A stretch of 17,621 nucleotides of DNA, taken from positions 1 through 17,621 of the forward strand of contig CALGVL010000113.1 of NCBI GenBank assembly GCA_937930165.1. Direction: 5' to 3'. Below, in pieces: positions 14,068 through 17,621 of this stretch. The position numbers were made by a program, and so were the translations under genes. The notes beneath the pieces were generated by a model that made no database searches, was not told where the DNA came from, and saw only the letters and a program-made list of their open reading frames with translations. Origin of the DNA: an uncultured Acetobacteraceae bacterium (GTDB lineage Bacteria; Pseudomonadota; Alphaproteobacteria; Acetobacterales; Acetobacteraceae). Every line of letters starts with the position of its first letter. The first letter of the stretch is position 1.

Positions 14068-15152
14068 CGGATCTTCAGCGTCGAAAGGCCGACCAGCGCC
14101 AGCACCATGGCGATGATCCAGAAGCGGATCACGATGGTTGGCTCGGCCCAGCCCTTCTTCTCGAAATGGTGGTGGAGCGGCGCCATCAGGAAGACGCGCC
14201 GGCCGGTGCGCTTGAACCAGAAGACCTGGATGATGACGCTGACGGTCTCGACGACGAAAAGCCCGCCGACGATCGCCAGCACGATCTCATGCTTCGTCGC
14301 CACCGCGACCGCGCCCAGCGCGCCGCCCAGCGAGAGCGAGCCGGTATCCCCCATGAAGACCGCCGCCGGCGGCGCGTTGAACCAGAGGAAGCCCAGGCCC
14401 GCGCCGATCAGCGCCGAGCAGAACACCGCCAGCTCGTTCGCCCCCGGCACCGCATGCAGTTGCAGGTAGTCGGCGAAGATGCGGTTGCCGACGAGATAGG
14501 CGATCAGGGCGAAGACGCCGGCCGCGATCATCGCCGGCACGATGGCCAGCCCGTCCAGCCCATCCGTCAGGTTCACCGCGTTGGAGGCGCCCATCATCAC
14601 CAGCATGCCGACCAGTGGGAAAAGGATGCCGAGCGGGATCAGCACCTGCTTGAACACCGGCACAGCCAGGCCGCCCGCCAGGCTCGGCGGCATCAGCAGC
14701 ATGATCCAGACCGCGGCCACCAGCCCGATGCCGCCCTGGACCAGCAGCTTCATCCGGCCGGAGACGCCCTTGGTGTTGCGCTTTGTCACCTTCAGCCAGT
14801 CATCGGCGAAGCCCAGCAGCCCATAGCCCACCGTCACCAGCAGCACCGCCCAGACCAGCCCGCTGCGCAGGTCGGCCCAGAGCAGGGTGGCGACCACCAT
14901 GGCCATCAGGATCAGCACGCCGCCCATGGTGGGCGTGCCCTTCTTCTCGATCAGGTGTCGCTCCGGCCCATCCGTGCGGATCGGCTGCCCGCCGCGCTGG
15001 AAGCCGCGCAGCCAGCGGATGATCGAGGGGCCAAGGGTCAGTGAAAGGACCAGCGCCGTCAGACAGGCCGCCCCGGAGCGGAAGGTGGTGTACCGCACCA
15101 GGTTGAACAGGGCGAATTCTTCAGCGTAAGGCGCGAAGAGGTTGAAGATCAC
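14064..15152 (-). CDS. mraY: Phospho-N-acetylmuramoyl-pentapeptide transferase MraY
   Basis: MraY transfers phospho-MurNAc-pentapeptide from UDP to undecaprenyl phosphate, giving lipid I in the inner membrane. The 362-residue product matches the E. coli length (360) and has about ten membrane segments. Motifs are PTMGGVLIL, FADDWLKVTKRNTKG with the catalytic Asp pair, NAVNLTDGLDGLA, FMGDTGSLSLGG, and PLHHHFEKKGWAE with the His triad. The N-terminus MIFNLFAPYAEEFALFNLVR followed by RTTFR is typical. The start codon is GTG at 15152, overlapping the murF stop (GTGA), with GGAG 8 nt upstream; no nearby ATG fits the family N-terminus. The stop overlaps murD by 4 nt. Confidence 0.98.
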   Translation of the reverse strand: MIFNLFAPYAEEFALFNLVRYTTFRSGAACLTALVLSLTLGPSIIRWLRGFQRGGQPIRTDGPERHLIEKKGTPTMGGVLILMAMVVATLLWADLRSGLVWAVLLVTVGYGLLGFADDWLKVTKRNTKGVSGRMKLLVQGGIGLVAAVWIMLLMPPSLAGGLAVPVFKQVLIPLGILFPLVGMLVMMGASNAVNLTDGLDGLAIVPAMIAAGVFALIAYLVGNRIFADYLQLHAVPGANELAVFCSALIGAGLGFLWFNAPPAAVFMGDTGSLSLGGALGAVAVATKHEIVLAIVGGLFVVETVSVIIQVFWFKRTGRRVFLMAPLHHHFEKKGWAEPTIVIRFWIIAMVLALVGLSTLKIR

Positions 15153-16528
15153 GATGCGCTCTCCGTCAGCGCCTGCACCACCACCGCCATGCGGCTGCCG
15201 AGCGCACCCTTCACCAGGACCACGTCACCCGGCCGCAACGCCGCCTTCACGATGGGCGCCAGCGCCGCGGAATCCGGCGCATGCGCGCCGCGCTTCCCGG
15301 GCGGCAGCGCGGCATACAAATGCGCCATCTCGGGGCCGCAGCAGAAGACGTGATCCGCTGCCGCATCGGTTTCCCGAGCGAGTCCCTGATGCAACTCCCT
15401 GGAAAACTCGCCAAGCTCCCGCATGTCGCCCAGAACCGCGATGCGGCGGGTGGCGGGCCGCAGCGCCAGGGCCCGCAGGGCGGCGCGCATCGCCGGCGGT
15501 GCGGCGTTGTAGCTCTCGTCGATCAGCAGGGCGGTGCCGCCGGGGACGGCGATCTCCCGCGGCGCGCCGCGTCCGCTGCCGGGGGTGTAATGCGCCAGGG
15601 CCGGCGCGGCGGCCGCCGCGTCCTCTCCCAGCGCCGCCACCAAGGCCAGGGCGCAGCAGGCATTCTCGGCGTGATGCAGGCCGATGGCCGGCATCGCCAG
15701 CTCGATCCGTCGGCCGAGCAGCGAGATCCGCGCATGAGTCCCCTGCGCGCCGGTCATGGCCTCTTCCAGCCGCACCTCCGCCTCGGGGGCACGGCCGAAG
15801 CCGATGATGCGCGCCGCGCCGGCGGCGCGGGCGATTCCGGCAAGGCGCCCGAAGAAGGGCGTGTCGCGCGGCAGCACCGCGACGCCGCCCGGCGCCAGGC
15901 CGGTGAGGATGCTGCCCTTCTCCTCGGCGATGGCTTCGATCCCGCCCATATGGCCGATATGCGCCTCGCCGATCGCGGTGATGCCGGCGGCATGTGGGCG
16001 GGCGAGGGCGGCCAGGGGCGCGATCTCGCCCGGATTGTTCATGCCGATCTCGATCACCGCGAAGACGGTCTCGCGCGGCATCCGCGCCAGGGTCAGCGGC
16101 ACGCCCCAGTGGTTGTTGTAGGAAGCGACCGCCGCATGGGTCGGACCCAGCGCGCCGAGCAGCAGGCGCAGCATCTCCTTGGTGCCGGTCTTGCCGACGC
16201 TGCCGGTGACCGCGGCCAGCCTGCCCTTGAAGCGCGCCCGCCCGGCCGCGCCCAGTGCCGTCAGGCCGCGCAGCGTGTCTGCCACGCGCAGCAGCGGGGC
16301 GTCCGGCGCCACGCCCGGCGGGTCGCGGTCCACCATGGCGCAGGCGGCGCCACGACGCAGGGCATCGGCAACGAAATCATGCCCGTCCCGCGCATCCCGC
16401 AACGCCACGAAGAGATCGCCCGGCGCGATGGAGCGGGAGTCGATGGAAACGCCGGTGACCCCCGGCTCGCCCGCCAGTTCGCCACCCGTGGCTGCGCGCA
16501 GCTCGGCAGCGGTCCAGAGCGGGTTCAT
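15149..16528 (-). CDS. murF: UDP-N-acetylmuramoyl-tripeptide--D-alanyl-D-alanine ligase MurF
   Basis: MurF adds the D-Ala-D-Ala dipeptide made by Ddl to UDP-MurNAc-tripeptide, completing the cytoplasmic precursor. The 459-residue product has the N-terminal UDP-binding domain with GVSIDSRSIAPGDLFVAL (26-43), the P-loop GSVGKTGTKEM (109-119), SYNNHWGVPLTL, and EIGMNNPGEI, a MurF hallmark. The C-terminal domain has LIDESYNAAPPAMRAAL and AVLGDMRELG, ending in VLVKGALGSRM. The P-loop has Gly-Thr after GKT where many homologues have Thr/Ser-Thr. The ATG at 16528 overlaps the murE stop by 4 nt, with AGGA upstream in the murE tail. The stop overlaps the GTG of mraY. Confidence 0.97.
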   Translation of the reverse strand: MNPLWTAAELRAATGGELAGEPGVTGVSIDSRSIAPGDLFVALRDARDGHDFVADALRRGAACAMVDRDPPGVAPDAPLLRVADTLRGLTALGAAGRARFKGRLAAVTGSVGKTGTKEMLRLLLGALGPTHAAVASYNNHWGVPLTLARMPRETVFAVIEIGMNNPGEIAPLAALARPHAAGITAIGEAHIGHMGGIEAIAEEKGSILTGLAPGGVAVLPRDTPFFGRLAGIARAAGAARIIGFGRAPEAEVRLEEAMTGAQGTHARISLLGRRIELAMPAIGLHHAENACCALALVAALGEDAAAAAPALAHYTPGSGRGAPREIAVPGGTALLIDESYNAAPPAMRAALRALALRPATRRIAVLGDMRELGEFSRELHQGLARETDAAADHVFCCGPEMAHLYAALPPGKRGAHAPDSAALAPIVKAALRPGDVVLVKGALGSRMAVVVQALTESAS

Positions 16529-17621
16529 GCCATGCTTCCTGCGATGCGCCGCACCACCTCGACATCGTCGAAGGGGTGGGTGGTGCCGGCGATGGTCTGG
16601 CCCCTCTCATGCCCCTTGCCAGCGACCGCCAGCACGTCGCCTGGCCCGAGTTCCGTCATGGCGGCGGCGATGGCGGCGGCACGGTCGCCGATTTCCACGG
16701 CGCCGGGGCAGGCGGCGAGGATGGCGGCGCGGATCGCGGCCGGATCCTCGCTGCGCGGGTTGTCGTCGGTGACGATGCAGCGATCCGCCAGCCGGGCGCA
16801 GGCCGCGCCCATCAGCGGCCTCTTGCCTGGATCGCGGTCCCCGCCGGCGCCGAAGACCACATGCAGCCGGCCGGAGGCATGCGGCCGCAGCGCCGCCAGC
16901 AGCCGTTCCAGCGCATCCGGGGTATGGGCGTAGTCCACATAGACCGCCGCGCCATTCGGCAGCCGCGCCGCCAGTTCCATCCGCCCGCGCACGCCGGAGA
17001 GGCGCGGCAGCAGCGCGATGGCCCGCGCCTCCGGCATGCCGCAACCGACGGCCAGCGCCAGGGCCAGCAGGGCGTTGTCGGCCTGGAAGCGGCCGGGCAG
17101 GGGCAGGGTCAGGGCGTGCCGCCTGCCGAAGGCCTCGATCTCCAGCGCCTGGCCGTCCGGCAGCGGCACCTGGCGCAGCAGCCGCACCGCCTCCCCGGCC
17201 TCGCCCACCGTCAGCAGCGTCAGCCCGCGGCGCGCGGCGATGGCGCGCAGGGCGGAGAGGGTCCCGGCTTCCATATCCGCATTGGCCGCGACCGGGCTGC
17301 CCGGCTCCAGCAGCGCATCCGGCAGGCGCAGCTTGGCGGCGCGGTAGGCCTCCATGCTGCCGTGATAATCGAGGTGGTCGCGCGTCAGGTTGGTGAAGCC
17401 CGCGGCCTTGAGCCTTACGCCATCCAGCCGCCGCTGCTCGATCCCGTGCGAGGAGGCCTCCATCGCCGCATGGGTCACGCCGGCGCGGGCCAGGGCGGCA
17501 AGCTGCGCATGCAGCGCCACCGGATCGGGCGTGGTCAGGGACGGACCGGCGGGGAAGCCCTCCGCCACCAGGCCGAGCGTGCCGAGCGAGGCGGCGCGCG
17601 CGCCATCGAGCGCCCAGAGCT
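16525..17621 (-). CDS. murE: UDP-N-acetylmuramoyl-L-alanyl-D-glutamate--2,6-diaminopimelate ligase MurE, 5'-truncated by window edge
   Basis: MurE adds the third stem amino acid to UDP-MurNAc-dipeptide. The frame continues through the right edge; 364 residues are visible, of about 490-500 expected, so the N-terminal domain and P-loop lie outside. The visible part starts LWALDGARAASLGTLGL, then has LTTPDP, MEASSHGIEQRRLDGV (carbamylated-Lys region neighbours), FTNLTRDHLDYHGSMEAY, VDYAHTPDALERLL, FGAGGDRDPGKRPLMG and DDNPRSEDP. The DNPR motif is known to mark meso-diaminopimelate-adding enzymes rather than lysine-adding ones. A GTG at 17568 starts an in-frame stretch but lies inside the conserved core, so it is not the start. 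The stop overlaps murF by 4 nt. Confidence 0.97.
   Translation of the reverse strand, partial: LWALDGARAASLGTLGLVAEGFPAGPSLTTPDPVALHAQLAALARAGVTHAAMEASSHGIEQRRLDGVRLKAAGFTNLTRDHLDYHGSMEAYRAAKLRLPDALLEPGSPVAANADMEAGTLSALRAIAARRGLTLLTVGEAGEAVRLLRQVPLPDGQALEIEAFGRRHALTLPLPGRFQADNALLALALAVGCGMPEARAIALLPRLSGVRGRMELAARLPNGAAVYVDYAHTPDALERLLAALRPHASGRLHVVFGAGGDRDPGKRPLMGAACARLADRCIVTDDNPRSEDPAAIRAAILAACPGAVEIGDRAAAIAAAMTELGPGDVLAVAGKGHERGQTIAGTTHPFDDVEVVRRIAGSMA

Noticed and set aside
15281..16933. Plus-strand open frame of 550 codons opposite murF and murE
   Set aside because: Antisense shadow caused by high GC at third positions; no family motif.
1..17621. Mobile element, CRISPR array, tRNA or a novel accessory gene system
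   Set aside because: No direct repeat array, transposase or integrase motif, or tRNA-like fold was seen, and almost all sequence is accounted for by conserved dcw and envelope genes.

Overview
The window is a tightly packed block of the division and cell wall (dcw) cluster from a very GC-rich Gram-negative bacterium, followed by an outer-envelope tail. Every convincing gene lies on the minus strand, so transcription runs from base 17621 towards base 1. I read the order as 'murE-murF-mraY-murD-ftsW-murG-murC-murB-ddl-ftsQ-ftsA-ftsZ-lpxC-bamD-recN'. murE is cut by the right edge and recN by the left edge. The order, the long Pro/Ala-rich FtsZ linker ending in an LDIPTFLRRQ-type peptide, the GC content and the ftsZ-lpxC-bamD-recN tail all suggest an alphaproteobacterium. 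An Acetobacteraceae (Roseomonas-like) member is my best guess, but this is inferred from protein style and not from a search. MurE carries the DNPR motif typical of enzymes that add meso-diaminopimelate.

Right part (6186-17621): murE, murF, mraY, murD and ftsW are chained by 1-4 nt stop/start overlaps. A 52-nt gap with a strong hairpin over the ribosome binding site precedes murG. Then murG, murC, murB, ddl and ftsQ are again chained by 1-11 nt overlaps. Together these genes build UDP-MurNAc-pentapeptide (MurB-F, Ddl), load it on lipid (MraY, MurG), polymerise it at the septum (FtsW) and couple synthesis to the divisome (FtsQ).

Middle part (3240-6189): ftsQ overlaps ftsA. A 106-nt AT-richer leader separates ftsA from ftsZ. 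It holds one perfect and one near-perfect DnaA box, two GANTC (CcrM-type) sites, the ftsZ Shine-Dalgarno sequence and a 36-codon open frame that fits exactly between the ftsA stop and the ftsZ start. This is the most interesting spot in the window.

Left part (1-3091): lpxC (lipid A synthesis), bamD (outer-membrane protein assembly lipoprotein) and recN (DNA repair, partial) follow. The ftsZ-lpxC and lpxC-bamD gaps (148 and 97 nt) each contain a long perfect hairpin, suggesting that the transcript is segmented here.

I see no tRNA, rRNA, CRISPR array, insertion sequence or phage gene, and no non-coding stretch over 300 nt. No novel multi-gene system is visible. The gene content is ordinary, and what deserves a second look is the regulatory structure in the few gaps.
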